This document shows, piece after piece, positions 8,745 to 19,253 of a stretch of 64,000 nucleotides of DNA. Source of the DNA: Methylobacterium sp. E-045 (GTDB taxonomy: Bacteria; Pseudomonadota; Alphaproteobacteria; Rhizobiales; Beijerinckiaceae); the NCBI RefSeq assembly GCF_022829685.1, contig NZ_JAKSYE010000086.1, forward strand, positions 227,772 to 291,771, written 5' to 3'. The position numbers and the translations under genes are program-made. The first letter of the stretch is position 1, and every line of letters begins with the position of its first letter. The notes under the pieces were generated by a model. That model was not told the origin of the DNA, ran no database searches, and saw only the letters and a program-made list of their open reading frames with translations.

Positions 8745-10409
8745 TCAAGCCGTCCCGGCCGGCCGGGGTGCTTCCAGGATCGCGCCGTCCTTGAGGTGGA
8801 TCACCCGGTCGGCGGCGTCGAAGTAGCGGTCGTCGTGGCTGATGACGATCAGGGTCCGGCCCTCGCGCCGCAGGGCCGGCAGCAGCTCGGTGTAGAACAG
8901 GCGCCGGTAGGTCGGATCCTGCTCGGCGGCCCACTCGTCGAGGACGAGGACCGGGCGCCCTTCGAGATGGGCCTGGATCAGGGCGAGGCGCTTCCTCTGC
9001 CCGGCGGAGAGGTCGGTGGTGGAGAAGGCCCCGTCCCGGATCGTCACCTTGTGGGCAAGGTCCAGGGTTTCGAGATAGGCGTCCGCCGCCTCCGGTTTCG
9101 CCCCGGCGGGCAGGATGAGATCGTCGAACAGGTAATAGTCGAAGAACACCGCCGAAAAATGCTGGCGATAGGCGTCCCGCGTCTGTTCCGTCACCGGCGC
9201 TCCGTCGAGGAGCAGCGTGCCGGTCTGGGGCGGGTACAGGCCGAGGATCAGCTTGATCAAGGTGGTCTTGCCCGAGCCGTTCTCGCCGACGATGAACAGG
9301 ATCTCCCCCCGCCGCACGGTGAGGTCGACGGGGCCGAGGGTGAAGCCCGGCCTGCCCTCCGCCGCCGGGAAGGTGTGGCTGACGCCGCGAAGCTCGATCC
9401 TCTCGATGGACGCAGGCGTCTGCGCCCCGTCCGGCGCGAGCAGGTTCGGCTCGGAGGCGGTGCGCCCGGCCGAGAATTCGGCGATGCGCTGGTAGGCGAT
9501 CCGGGCCCGGCCGATCTCGGGCAGGATGGCGAGGATGTAGGTGACCGGGAGCTCGATATAGAGCAGCACCAGGACGAAGCCGGAAAGGACGGCGTTGTCG
9601 ATCCCGAATGTCGCCTTGTAGGTCACGATGGCGGCGATCGTCGCGAACAGGGCGAGTTTCTTCGTCAGGTGGGAGAATTCGAAGAGCGTGTCGCTTCGGA
9701 ACCGGTTGCGGCGAAGGTCTTCGATGGAGGAGGCCAGGGCCTCGTCCCGCAACCGCATCCGGCGCTGCCGGTTGAGCCGCAAGTCCCGGCTGCCTTCGGT
9801 CAGGCTCTGGAAGTGCTTCTGCATCGTGTCGACGAGTTCGCGGCGCGTGCCGTAATGGACCATGGCCCGGCGGCGCAGGACGTTCTCCGCGTAGCTGCCG
9901 AGGCCGAAGACCAGCAGGGTGATGGCGAAGAGCGGGGCCGACAGGGTGAGCATGTAGACGAGGCATCCCAGGGTCACGCCGCTGTGAATGATCAGCCCGG
10001 ACAGCATCGAGACCGCCGTCGACAGCGTGGCGGCATCCGTGTTCAGCGAGGCGAGGACCTTGTGGCGGCCGAGCTGCTCGATGCGGTCGATGGGTGCGGT
10101 GAGGATCATGTCGGCGAGATCCTGGTTCAGGCCGGCATTGATGCGCCCGCTCGCCAGGGCGCTGCCGAGCCCGGAGAGGAGGGACCCGCCCACGCCGAGG
10201 AGGACGAGGCCGAGGAAGACCGGAACGAAATTGTCGGCGAGACCGCCCTCCGCGTGGATGGCCGTGTTGACCTTGGCCAGGACCGTCGCCGTGGCGAGGC
10301 CGCTCAGCGCCCCGATCGTCGAGGAGGCGGCGACGAGGGGCCAGATCGGACGCAGCAGGCGCAAAGCATCCTGGCCGAGTCCGCCCAGACGATCGTCCGA
10401 TCCCGCCAT
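8745..10409 (-). CDS. Cyclic-peptide-exporter-type ABC transporter (SyrD/PvdE family), fused permease-ATPase
   Basis: A 554-residue half transporter: six membrane segments in the first 300 residues, then an ATPase domain with Walker A GENGSGKTT (about residue 373), signature LSAGQRKRL and Walker B LVLDEW. The DEWAAEQDPTYRR stretch, with Trp after the catalytic Glu, is characteristic of the SyrD/PvdE/cyclic peptide exporter group. GGAGGG four bases upstream fixes the ATG at 10409. No peptide synthetase or siderophore gene is nearby, so the substrate is unknown. It converges with the secreted protein gene. Confidence 0.9.
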   Translation of the reverse strand: MAGSDDRLGGLGQDALRLLRPIWPLVAASSTIGALSGLATATVLAKVNTAIHAEGGLADNFVPVFLGLVLLGVGGSLLSGLGSALASGRINAGLNQDLADMILTAPIDRIEQLGRHKVLASLNTDAATLSTAVSMLSGLIIHSGVTLGCLVYMLTLSAPLFAITLLVFGLGSYAENVLRRRAMVHYGTRRELVDTMQKHFQSLTEGSRDLRLNRQRRMRLRDEALASSIEDLRRNRFRSDTLFEFSHLTKKLALFATIAAIVTYKATFGIDNAVLSGFVLVLLYIELPVTYILAILPEIGRARIAYQRIAEFSAGRTASEPNLLAPDGAQTPASIERIELRGVSHTFPAAEGRPGFTLGPVDLTVRRGEILFIVGENGSGKTTLIKLILGLYPPQTGTLLLDGAPVTEQTRDAYRQHFSAVFFDYYLFDDLILPAGAKPEAADAYLETLDLAHKVTIRDGAFSTTDLSAGQRKRLALIQAHLEGRPVLVLDEWAAEQDPTYRRLFYTELLPALRREGRTLIVISHDDRYFDAADRVIHLKDGAILEAPRPAGTA

Positions 10410-10588
10410 CGATCCCTCCGGTCCAGCCCCAGGCACCGTCGCCGGGCCGCTCGTCAGGCGGATACGTCAGGAACGGAATGTGCCGAAAGTCGAAACACGC
10501 AGGGCGTGTCTGCGGCCGGGCCGGCTTGTCGGCGCGGCGAGGATGTGGAGAATAGCGGCATCCCCAAATCGAACGAGTCGCGCCGGGC

Positions 10589-11101
10589 TCAGAGCAGGCT
10601 GAGCTGCGCCGGGACCGCGGAGGCCGTCCCGCGCTCCAGGGCGAGCAGCCACCGTTTCGTGTCGAGGCCGCCGGCAAATCCCGTGAGGCTGCCCGCCGCG
10701 CCGATGACGCGGTGGCAGGGAACCACGATGGGGAGGGGGTTGGCACCGTTGGCGGCACCCACGGCGCGGCTGGCGCTCGGACGGCCGATCCGCCTGGCCA
10801 GCTCGCCGTAGCTGATCGTCTCGCCCGGCGGGATGCGGGTGAGTTCCTCCCAGACCGCGAGCTGGAACGGCGTTCCGCGTGGATCGAGTGCAAGGTCGAA
10901 CCGGGTGAGTCGGCCTTCGAAATAGGCGCTCAATTGCCGCCGGGCCTCGGCGAAGGCCGTATCGTCCCGGCGCCAGTCCGCCCGGGGTGTCACCGCGCCC
11001 TTGCCGGTGGGAAAACCGATGCAGGCGAGGCGTTCATCCCGGCCTGCGAGGACAAGGGGACCGATGGGGCTGGGCAGGATCGTGTAGCGCGTCTCGGTCA
11101 T
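10589..11101 (-). CDS. ogt: Methylated-DNA--[protein]-cysteine S-methyltransferase
   Basis: A 170-residue suicide repair enzyme that takes the methyl group from O6-methylguanine. The acceptor cysteine lies in PIVVPCHRV, preceded by the helix-turn-helix/arginine-finger region PSASRAVGAANGANP. Start at 11101 (MTETRYTIL). Its first two thirds and upstream flank (10868-11155) are present again at 11885-12172 at about 96% identity, making this the intact copy of a partial duplication. The symbol could equally be ada or mgt. Confidence 0.93.
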   Translation of the reverse strand: MTETRYTILPSPIGPLVLAGRDERLACIGFPTGKGAVTPRADWRRDDTAFAEARRQLSAYFEGRLTRFDLALDPRGTPFQLAVWEELTRIPPGETISYGELARRIGRPSASRAVGAANGANPLPIVVPCHRVIGAAGSLTGFAGGLDTKRWLLALERGTASAVPAQLSLL

Positions 11102-11155
11102 GGCATCCGATGGGTGTTGACGCCTGAGGGTCGGCGGGAGCCTTGAACGTCTGCG
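10868..11155. repeat. Direct repeat A, copy 1 (alkyltransferase 5' part plus flank)
   Basis: These 288 bases match 11885-12172 with no gaps and about 12 mismatches by direct reading. Copy 1 lies in the intact alkyltransferase and its upstream flank. Homology begins at CGGCGTTCCGCG inside the gene and ends at ACGTCTGCG in the flank. Confidence 0.93.
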
Positions 11156-11215
11156 GTGGGTGGAAAATGGGAAGGCGGCTTTCCCTCGGCTAAGCACGAA
11201 GAGGAGACCGGCCAA

Positions 11216-11677
11216 TTAGCTGATATCAAGATGGAGAAACTGATTGAAGTCGCTCTGCCTGTATGAACCGAAAGGTCCACCGTTCACGAAACCTCGACGC
11301 CGATACAGTTCGAGGGCGGGTTCAAACGCGGTTCCACTGCCCGTTTCAAGGCTCAGGCGTCGGACTCCGCGCGCCGAGGCGGTGGCGATGATGGTTTCGA
11401 GGAGTGCCGCGCCCGCTCCCATCCGAAGGAAATCTGGATGGGGCCGCATCGACTTCACTTCCGCCGTGCCGTCCGCCGCCATTTTCAGGGCTCCGACGCT
11501 CGCTACTCTTCCGTCCCGCCGCGCTGTCCATACGGTCACGCTCGGATCTTGCAGGCCTGAAAGGTCCAGCGCGAAGACGCTGCCGGGCGGTGAGGACGCA
11601 TGCATACCCGCGAGATGGAGCGCCAGTAACGCGCGCGTTTGGTCATTTGAGAGATCATCCCGTTCAATGTCGAACAT
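11216..11677 (-). CDS. GNAT-family N-acetyltransferase
   Basis: A 153-residue acetyltransferase with the acetyl-CoA motif RMGAGAALLETI and the C-terminal LELYRRRGFVNGG typical of GNAT domains. The ATG at 11677 gives MFDIERDDLS; longer in-frame starts run into the repeat region and lack similarity. It lies between the two partial copies of the alkyltransferase. Local composition looks somewhat more AT-rich than that of its neighbours near both ends, which may mean recent acquisition. The acetyl acceptor is unknown. Confidence 0.88.
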   Translation of the reverse strand: MFDIERDDLSNDQTRALLALHLAGMHASSPPGSVFALDLSGLQDPSVTVWTARRDGRVASVGALKMAADGTAEVKSMRPHPDFLRMGAGAALLETIIATASARGVRRLSLETGSGTAFEPALELYRRRGFVNGGPFGSYRQSDFNQFLHLDIS

Positions 11678-11773
11678 GATGTCCCCAACCCTTCGTCTTG
11701 CAAGCGTCCCGGCAAGATGTCTGCTTAGAGAAGGGCCGGCAACCCGCACGAAGGGCAGCGTCGGGTCGAAAGC

Positions 11774-11889
11774 AGCCCCCTCTCGATGCGACCAAGCGTT
11801 CGGTCGCGCGCCCGCTCCCGCCACGACGGGGCGGGAGCGGGCAGTGCGCCGCCCCTACTCGGCCGCCTCGCTATAGGCGTCCACCGGCG
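11774..11889. repeat. Direct repeat B, copy 1 (gcvP 3' end and flank)
   Basis: About 116 bases closely matching 15544-15656. The identical core runs from AGCCCCCTCTCGATGCGACC to the inverted repeat around CCCGCTCCCG, and the last 27 bases (the final gcvP codons) are also identical. The middle differs by a few bases. This copy is fused at CGGCG to direct repeat A copy 2. Confidence 0.92.
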
Positions 11890-12118
11890 TTCCGCGCGGA
11901 TCGAGATCGAGGTTGAACCGGGTGAGTCGGCTTTCGAGATAGGCGCTCAATTGCCGCCGGGCCTCGGCGAAGGCCGCATCGTCCCGGTGCCAGTCCGCCC
12001 GGGGTGTCACCGCGCCCTTGCCGGTGGGAAAACCGATGCAGGCGAGGCGTTCATCCCGGCCGGCGAGGACGAGGGGACCGATGGGGCTGGGCAGGATCGT
12101 GTAGCGCGTCTCGGGCAT
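11855..12118 (-). pseudogene. Truncated alkyltransferase copy fused to the gcvP C-terminal codons
   Basis: From the ATG at 12118 the frame repeats the first 78 or so residues of the neighbouring alkyltransferase (MPETRYTILPSPIGPLVLAG), then switches at GTP to VDAYSEAAE and stops. VDAYSEAAE is exactly the C terminus of GcvP encoded at 15622. The DNA-binding domain and acceptor cysteine motif PCHRV are absent, so it cannot repair DNA. It is best read as a rearrangement junction, 87 codons long. Confidence 0.88.
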
Positions 12119-12172
12119 GGCATCCGATGGGTGTTGACGCCTGAGGGTCGGCGGGAGCCTTGAACGTCTGCG
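11885..12172. repeat. Direct repeat A, copy 2
   Basis: Second copy of the 288-base alkyltransferase segment. It overlaps the end of direct repeat B copy 1 by the five-base microhomology CGGCG (11885-11889), which marks the recombination point. Confidence 0.93.
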
Positions 12173-12289
12173 ATCGGTGGGGAGGAGACCTTGGCCTTCC
12201 GGCCCGAAGGGGACGTCCCGCATCGGACCCAATCCCACGTATGGCGACGCTCCTGCAATGCTCGGATGCCGACGTTCGATGTGCGAACG

Positions 12290-13192
12290 TTATGGAGCCG
12301 ATGACCGAAACCGTAGGGCCTCGACCAGCAGGGCGAACGCCGGCGTCGGCTGGCGGCGGCTCGGATAGTACAGGTGGTATCCCGGCATGGTCGGGGACCA
12401 GTCGGCCATGATGCGGACAAGGCGCCCGTCCTCGACTTGGTCCCGCACGACGTCTTCGGGCAGGAAGGCCAGGCCAAGGCCTGCGACCGCCATGTCGACC
12501 ATCAGTGTGATGGTGTTGAAGGTCAGCTGCCCCTCGGGACGCACCCGGACAGATTGGCCCTGCTTTATGAACGGCCAGACATAGACCCCGCCCGAGGTTG
12601 GCAGCCGCAAGTTGATGCAGGCGTGCTCGGTCAGATCCTGCGGCATGCGTGGACGGCGACGCTTCTTGAAATAGCCCGGCGACCCGACGAGCGCCTGACG
12701 GAAGTCCGGACCGATGCGGACACCGATCATGTTCTTGGCCACCTGCTGGCCAAGGCGCACGCCGGCGTCGAAGCGGTCGGCGACAATGTCGGCCAGTCCG
12801 TAGTCGTTCGTGATCTCGACCTTGATGTCCGGGTAGTCCGGCAGCAGCCGCGCCAGGGCCGGAGACAGGATCGTGTCGGAGGCATGCTCGACCGAGGTGA
12901 TGCGCAGGCTGCCCGACGGCTTCTCGCGCAGCGCCGTCAGGTCGGCGAGCCCGGCCTCGATCCCATCGAAGTGCGGGCCGACCGTTTGCAGCAGCCGCTC
13001 GCCCGCCTCGGTCGGCGCGACGCTACGGGTCGTCCGGGTTAGGAGACGCAGGCCGAGCCGGGCCTCCAGGGTGCGGATCGTGTAGCTCAGCGAGGGCTGG
13101 GAAACCCCGAGTTGGGCTGCCGCCTTGGTGAAGCTCCGCTCCCGTGCGACCGCCAGGAAGGCGATAAGGTCGGTGACGGTCTCCCGCGCCAT
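12290..13192 (-). CDS. LysR-family transcriptional regulator
   Basis: A 300-residue LysR regulator. The N-terminal winged helix-turn-helix reads DLIAFLAVARERSFTKAAAQ, then LGVSQPSLSYTIRTLEARLG; the remaining 230 residues are a periplasmic-binding-protein-like effector domain. It is divergent from the short-chain dehydrogenase gene, the usual layout for a LysR regulator controlling its neighbour. An ATAG-N7-CTAT motif lies three bases upstream of the start codon. The effector is unknown. Confidence 0.95.
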   Translation of the reverse strand: MARETVTDLIAFLAVARERSFTKAAAQLGVSQPSLSYTIRTLEARLGLRLLTRTTRSVAPTEAGERLLQTVGPHFDGIEAGLADLTALREKPSGSLRITSVEHASDTILSPALARLLPDYPDIKVEITNDYGLADIVADRFDAGVRLGQQVAKNMIGVRIGPDFRQALVGSPGYFKKRRRPRMPQDLTEHACINLRLPTSGGVYVWPFIKQGQSVRVRPEGQLTFNTITLMVDMAVAGLGLAFLPEDVVRDQVEDGRLVRIMADWSPTMPGYHLYYPSRRQPTPAFALLVEALRFRSSAP

Positions 13193-13194
13193 TC

Positions 13195-13209
13195 ATAGTC
13201 CTCATCTAT
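13195..13209. promoter_or_regulatory. Candidate LysR-type operator
   Basis: ATAGTCCTCATCTAT is an interrupted palindrome containing T-N11-A, the usual LysR box, in the 141-base gap between lysR (starts 13192) and the dehydrogenase (starts 13334). Its closeness to the lysR start suggests autorepression. Called by pattern only. Confidence 0.45.
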
Positions 13210-13333
13210 AGGTGCATGCGGGGTTTACCATCTAATCGCGCGGTCGCGCATTTCCTAGGTTCCGTTTGAACACGACGGCACACAGGCGATTGCGGGGCTC
13301 CTCCCGTCTCTCGCCCGGGCGAGGGACCGGACG

Positions 13334-14101
13334 ATGAACCCGACCTACAACTTCAAGGGGCAGGTCGCCCTCGTCACCGGCGCGAGCGCCGGCATCGGGC
13401 TGGCGACCGTGCGGGCCTTCGCCGAGGCCGGCGCCTCCGTCGTTCTCTCCGACATCGACGAGGTGGCCTTGCGCCGCGAGACCGACGCGCTCACCGCAGC
13501 CGGCCACGAGGCCATCGCGGTCACCTGTGACGTGACGGACGAGGCGCAGGTCGCCGCCCTGGTCGGGCGGACCGTAGCCACCTACGGACGCCTGGACATG
13601 GCGTTCAACAACGCAGGCATCGCGGGTCCTTCGGGCGACCTGACCGACGAGACGGCGGAGGCGTTCGACGCGGTCAACGGGATCAACCTGCGCGGCGTCT
13701 GGGCCTGCATGAAGCACGAGCTCGTGCAGATGCGCGCCCAGGGCAGCGGCGCCATCGTCAACTGCTCGTCGCTCGGCGGCCTCGTCGGGCAAGCGCGCCG
13801 TGCCGCCTACCACGGCACGAAGCACGGTGTGATCGGCATCACGAAGAGCGCCGCGATGGACTACGCGCCACGCGGCATCCGGATCAACGCCGTCTGCCCG
13901 GGCGTGATCGACACGCCGATGTTCTCGGCCCTGCTCGAAAAGACCCCGGACGCGATGAAGGAGGTCACCCGCGACCAGCCCATCGGTCGCCTCGGCCGAC
14001 CGGACGAACTCGCGGCGTCCGTCCTCTGGCTGCGCAGCTCCGCCGCCAGCTTCGTGATCGGCGTCGCCTTGCCGGTCGACGGCGGCTTCGTCGCCCACTG
14101 A
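13334..14101 (+). CDS. Short-chain dehydrogenase/reductase (SDR, classical type)
   Basis: A 255-residue NAD(P)-dependent oxidoreductase. The cofactor motif TGASAGIG is near residues 16-23, and NNAG, the catalytic Ser in NCSS and the Tyr-Lys pair in YHGTK follow in order. An Asp after the second strand (LSDID) favours NAD(H). It ends with the usual VDGG. It is followed by the aldo/keto reductase 24 bases later and is divergent from lysR, so the three probably form one regulated unit. The substrate cannot be inferred. Confidence 0.94.
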   Translation: MNPTYNFKGQVALVTGASAGIGLATVRAFAEAGASVVLSDIDEVALRRETDALTAAGHEAIAVTCDVTDEAQVAALVGRTVATYGRLDMAFNNAGIAGPSGDLTDETAEAFDAVNGINLRGVWACMKHELVQMRAQGSGAIVNCSSLGGLVGQARRAAYHGTKHGVIGITKSAAMDYAPRGIRINAVCPGVIDTPMFSALLEKTPDAMKEVTRDQPIGRLGRPDELAASVLWLRSSAASFVIGVALPVDGGFVAH

Positions 14102-15298
<1,197 letters not shown>

Positions 15299-15332
15299 CA
15301 ATACCGCTCAAATCCTTCTCCCGGCCTCACGG

Positions 15333-15354
15333 AGCGGCCTGAGGGCCGCTTTTT
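15333..15354 (+). terminator. Rho-independent terminator after the aldo/keto reductase
   Basis: AGCGGCC-TGAG-GGCCGCT followed by TTTT, 35 bases after the stop. The rest of the gap to the gcvP end (15355-15621) has no recognisable gene; its last part is direct repeat B copy 2. Confidence 0.85.
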
Positions 15355-15543
15355 GGGTCTTCGATCCCATTGTGCCCACCGGTTCGGTCTTCCGGCGTAG
15401 ATCTTGTCGGCAACCGAGGTCTGCTTTTTCCATCCACGGAGCTGACGGCAGACCGGCAGAGACCCACCCGACCAAGTCGTACGCCCTCGTCCGCCCCGCT
15501 GCCTCGGAGCGGACGTTCCGACCTCCCGCAACAGGTCGCCAGG

Positions 15544-15656
15544 AGCCCCCTCTCGATGCGACCAAGCGTTCGGTCGCGCGCCCGCTCCCGCCCCGGTCGG
15601 GACGGGAGCGGGCGAAGCCTCCTACTCGGCCGCCTCGCTATAGGCGTCCACCGGCG
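15544..15656. repeat. Direct repeat B, copy 2 (resident gcvP 3' end and flank)
   Basis: The copy in its native context. It includes the inverted repeats GCGACC...GGTCGC (15558-15577) and CCCGCTCCCG...CGGGAGCGGG (15581-15612) just beyond the gcvP stop; the second may act as its 3' end structure, although no T-run follows on the minus strand. Confidence 0.92.
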
Positions 15657-18468
15657 GGCAGGAGCAAACGAGGTTGCGGTCGCCATAGGCGTTGTCGACG
15701 CGGTTGATCGGCGGCCAGTACTTGTCCATCCGCAGGCTCCCCGACGGGAAGCACGCCGCCTCGCGGGAATAGGGCCGCTCCCAGGGGCCGATCAGGTCCG
15801 CCACCGTGTGCGGCGCGTGTTTCAGCGGGTTGTCAGCCCGGTCCATCCGCCCCTCCTCGATGGCACAGATTTCTTCCCGGATCGCCAGCATGGCGTCGCA
15901 GAACCGGTCGATCTCGCCCTTGGTCTCGGATTCGGTCGGCTCGATCATCAGGGTGCCGGCCACCGGCCAGGACATGGTCGGCGGGTGGAAGCCGCAATCG
16001 ATCAGGCGCTTGGCGATGTCCTCGACGCCGATCCCGGCCGATTTCTGGAAGGGCCGTACGTCGATGATGCATTCATGCGCCACGCGGCCCTGCGCCCCGG
16101 CATAGAGCACCGGATAGGCCCCCTTCAGGCGGCTGGCGATGTAATTGGCGTTGAGGATCGCGATGCGGGTCGCCTGGGTGAGTCCGCGTCCGCCCATGAG
16201 CAGGCAGTAGCTCCACGAGATCGGCAGGATCGAGGCCGAGCCGTAGGGTGCGGCCGAGACCGCACCTTCCTCGGCCGTCCGTGGATCGGAGGGCAGGAAC
16301 GGGATCAGGTGCGCCTTGACGCCGATCGGGCCCATGCCGGGGCCGCCGCCGCCATGGGGGATGCAGAAGGTCTTGTGCAGGTTGAGGTGGCTGACATCGG
16401 CGCCGATGTCGCCGGGGCGGGCGAGGCCCACCATGGCGTTGAGGTTGGCCCCGTCGAGATAGACCTGGCCGCCATGGGCATGGACGATGTCGCAGATCTC
16501 GCGGACCCGCACCTCGAACACCCCATGCGTCGAAGGGTAGGTGATCATGCAGGCCGCGAGGTTTTCGGAATGCAGCTCGGCCTTCTTCGAAAAGTCCTCC
16601 ACGTCGATGTTGCCGTGCCGGTCGGCGCCCACCACCACGACGCTCATGCCGCACATCTGGGCCGAGGCCGGGTTGGTGCCGTGCGCCGAGGACGGGATCA
16701 GGCAGATGGTGCGGTGCCCCTCCCCCCGCGACCGGTGATAGGCGCGGATGGCGAGCAGGCCGGCATATTCCCCCTGCGCGCCGGAATTCGGCTGCATCGA
16801 GATCGCGTCGTAGCCGGTGATCGCGCAGAGTTTTTCGGAGAAATCGCGCAGGAGCTCGTGGTAGCCCTCGGCCTGATCCGCCGGCACGAAGGGGTGGATC
16901 TCCGAGAATTCCGGCCAGGAGATCGGCAGCATCTCGGCGGTGGCGTTGAGCTTCATCGTGCAGGAGCCGAGCGGGATCATCGCCCGGTCCAGCGCCAGGT
17001 CGCGGTCGGCGAGGCGGCGCATGTAGCGCGTCATCTCGCTCTCGGCCCGGTTCATGTGGAAGATCGGGTGGGTGAGATAGGCGGAGGTGCGGACGTTGGC
17101 CTCCGGCAGGCGCGGGGCGGGCCAGGCCTCGTCGTAGGCGAGGTGGTCGCCGCCGAAGGCGCGCCACACCGCCTGGACGATGTCGGGCCGGGTGCGCTCG
17201 TCGACAGTGATGCCGATGCGGTCGGTGCCGACCTTGCGCAGGTTGATGCCGTTGGCCACGGCGTTGGCAAGGATCAGGCCCTGGAACGCCCCGACCCGGA
17301 CCGTGACGGTGTCGAAGAACGTCTCCGACTCCACCGCGAAGCCGAGACTCTCCAGGCCCTGCGCCACCCGCACCGCGTCGCGATGGACCCGCGCGGCGAT
17401 GGCCTTCAGCCCGCGCGGCCCGTGGAACACCGCGTACATCCCGGCGATGACCGCCAGCAGCACCTGCGCGGTGCAGATGTTCGAGGTCGCCTTCTCGCGG
17501 CGGATATGCTGCTCGCGGGTCTGCAGGGCGAGACGATAGGCGCGGTTGCCCCGCGCATCGACGGAGACGCCCACGAGACGGCCCGGAAGGGTGCGCTTGT
17601 GCGCGTCGCGGGTGGCGAGGTAGGCGGCGTGCGGGCCGCCATAGCCCATGGGCACGCCGTAGCGCTGCATCGTGCCGACGGCGATGTCGGCCCCCATCTC
17701 GCCCGGAGGCTTGAGGAGGGTGAGCGCCAGGGGGTCGGCGGCCATCACCGCCACCGCGCCGGCCGCGTGCAGGCGGGCGATGATCTCCGAGAAATCGTGG
17801 ATGGCGCCGCAGACGCCGGGATACTGGAGAATCGCGCCGAAGACCTGCGCGGGGTCGAGATCGGTGGCGGGATCGCCGACGACGATCTCCCAGCCCAGCG
17901 GCGCGGCGCGGGTCTTCAGGACGGCGATGGTCTGGGGCAGGCATTCGGCATCGACGAAGAAGGCGGACTTGCCGTTACCGGCGATGCGCGAGGCCATGCC
18001 CATGGCCTCCGCCGCCGCCGTGGCCTCGTCCAGCAGCGAGGCGTTGGCGATGTCGAGCCCGGTGAGGTCGCAGACCAGGGTCTGGAAGTTCAGCAGCGCC
18101 TCGAGCCGGCCCTGGCTGATCTCGGGCTGGTAGGGCGAATAGGCCGTGTACCAGGCCGGGTTCTCGAAGATGTTGCGCTGGATCACCGGCGGCATCGTGG
18201 TGCCATGGTAGCCCTGGCCGATGAGCGAGACGAGGAGCCGGTTCTTGTCGGCGATGCCGCGCATGTGCTCCAGCACCCGGCGCTCGGTGAGCGACGTGCC
18301 GAAATCGATGCGCTCCGCCTGGCGGATGTCGGCCGGCAGGGTCTCGTCCACGAGGCCGTGAAGGCTCGGCGCGTCGACCACGGCGAGCATCGCCTCGATC
18401 TCCCCGGCGGTGGGGCCGATATGGCGGCGGTTGGCGAAATCATAAGGGTCGTAGCGGTCGTTGGGCAT
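15622..18468 (-). CDS. gcvP: Glycine dehydrogenase (decarboxylating), P protein
   Basis: A 948-residue, single-chain P protein of the glycine cleavage system: a PLP enzyme that decarboxylates glycine and passes the aminomethyl group to lipoyl-GcvH. The PLP lysine is in [19 protein letters not shown] (about residue 699). The ATG at 18468 ([19 protein letters not shown]) is the family start; the frame stays open upstream through repeat DNA. In methylotrophs of the serine-cycle type the system balances glycine, serine and one-carbon units. It is last of gcvT-gcvH-gcvP. Confidence 0.97.
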   Translation of the reverse strand: MPNDRYDPYDFANRRHIGPTAGEIEAMLAVVDAPSLHGLVDETLPADIRQAERIDFGTSLTERRVLEHMRGIADKNRLLVSLIGQGYHGTTMPPVIQRNIFENPAWYTAYSPYQPEISQGRLEALLNFQTLVCDLTGLDIANASLLDEATAAAEAMGMASRIAGNGKSAFFVDAECLPQTIAVLKTRAAPLGWEIVVGDPATDLDPAQVFGAILQYPGVCGAIHDFSEIIARLHAAGAVAVMAADPLALTLLKPPGEMGADIAVGTMQRYGVPMGYGGPHAAYLATRDAHKRTLPGRLVGVSVDARGNRAYRLALQTREQHIRREKATSNICTAQVLLAVIAGMYAVFHGPRGLKAIAARVHRDAVRVAQGLESLGFAVESETFFDTVTVRVGAFQGLILANAVANGINLRKVGTDRIGITVDERTRPDIVQAVWRAFGGDHLAYDEAWPAPRLPEANVRTSAYLTHPIFHMNRAESEMTRYMRRLADRDLALDRAMIPLGSCTMKLNATAEMLPISWPEFSEIHPFVPADQAEGYHELLRDFSEKLCAITGYDAISMQPNSGAQGEYAGLLAIRAYHRSRGEGHRTICLIPSSAHGTNPASAQMCGMSVVVVGADRHGNIDVEDFSKKAELHSENLAACMITYPSTHGVFEVRVREICDIVHAHGGQVYLDGANLNAMVGLARPGDIGADVSHLNLHKTFCIPHGGGGPGMGPIGVKAHLIPFLPSDPRTAEEGAVSAAPYGSASILPISWSYCLLMGGRGLTQATRIAILNANYIASRLKGAYPVLYAGAQGRVAHECIIDVRPFQKSAGIGVEDIAKRLIDCGFHPPTMSWPVAGTLMIEPTESETKGEIDRFCDAMLAIREEICAIEEGRMDRADNPLKHAPHTVADLIGPWERPYSREAACFPSGSLRMDKYWPPINRVDNAYGDRNLVCSCPPVDAYSEAAE

Positions 18469-18506
18469 GATGGGCCTCGGAGGTCTCGAGAGGTTCGCAC
18501 GCATCT

Positions 18507-18830
18507 CCCTCCCCCCTCTGCGGGGGAGGGTGGCCCTCGCGTCAGCGAGGGTCGGGAGAGGGGAGCGCCAGTTCCGGAGAGGTCGCCCCCTCTCCCGCCC
18601 GCTCCGCATCGGTTGCCGGGTTCACCCATCTGCTCGACGGTTGTGCCCTCTTTCCAAGAGGGTTTGGCATGAGGCGCGACGGGCTCCCTCTCCCGTTTGG
18701 GAGAGGGTTGGGGTGAGGGGCGTGGACTCCCCGAAAAGGTCACACACCTCACCCTGTCCCTCTCCTTCCAGGAGAGGGGACCCGAGCGGCCCGCGGGATG
18801 CGTGAACATCCTGGCCCGCAGGGGGGGAGG
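18507..18830. repeat. REP-like repeat cluster between gcvH and gcvP
   Basis: The 373-base gap 18469-18841 holds no gene. It contains several GC-rich inverted repeats built from CCCTCTCC/GGAGAGGG modules, among them CCCTCTCCCGTTTGGGAGAGGG near 18692 and TCTCCTTCCAGGAGAGGG near 18762, plus CCCCTCTGCGGGGGAGG near 18515. These match modules at 5.4 and 28.35 kb. Such hairpins can stabilise upstream mRNA and tune expression within an operon. Confidence 0.7.
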
Positions 18831-18841
18831 GTCAGTCGGTG

Positions 18842-19204
18842 CTACTTCGCGAACTCGGCGTAGGCCGCCTCGTCCATCAGCCCGTCGAGCGCCGAGACGT
18901 CGTCGAGGCGGAGGCGGTAGAGCCAGCCGGCGCCCTGCGGGTCGGTGCCGACGCTGGCCGGATCGGACACGGCGGCCTCGTTGACCTCCGTCACCTCGCC
19001 CGAGACCGGCGCGAACACGTCGGAGGCGGCCTTCACCGATTCCACCACCGCCGCCGCCTCGCCCTTGACGAGCTTGGCGCCGACCTTGGGCAGTTCGACG
19101 AAGACGAGGTCTCCGAGCTGCTCCGCCGCGTGGGCGGTGATGCCGATGGTGGCGATGTCACCGTCGATGGCCAGCCACTCGTGCTCGTCCGTGAATTTCA
19201 GCAT
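18842..19204 (-). CDS. gcvH: Glycine cleavage system H protein
   Basis: A 120-residue lipoyl carrier that shuttles the aminomethyl group between GcvP, GcvT and the lipoamide dehydrogenase. The lipoylated lysine lies at residue 58 in [10 protein letters not shown], and the start [10 protein letters not shown] is typical. It begins 49 bases after the gcvT stop, while gcvP is separated from it by repeat DNA. Confidence 0.97.
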   Translation of the reverse strand: MLKFTDEHEWLAIDGDIATIGITAHAAEQLGDLVFVELPKVGAKLVKGEAAAVVESVKAASDVFAPVSGEVTEVNEAAVSDPASVGTDPQGAGWLYRLRLDDVSALDGLMDEAAYAEFAK

Positions 19205-19253
19205 GTTTCGCTCCGTGAAGAGGTGTGGGGGGAAGTCGGCCGGGGGCCGGGCG

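Noticed and set aside
11678..12289. Insertion sequence responsible for the duplication
   Set aside because: No transposase fragment, terminal inverted repeats or target-site duplication could be found; the joint shows only five bases of microhomology.
15581..15612. gcvP rho-independent terminator
   Set aside because: The 10-12-bp stem is good but no T-run follows on the minus strand; noted only as an inverted repeat within direct repeat B.
15370..18672. 1100-codon plus-strand open frame over gcvP
   Set aside because: Antisense shadow of gcvP caused by high GC third positions; no domain, no ribosome site, and the opposite strand is an unmistakable P protein.
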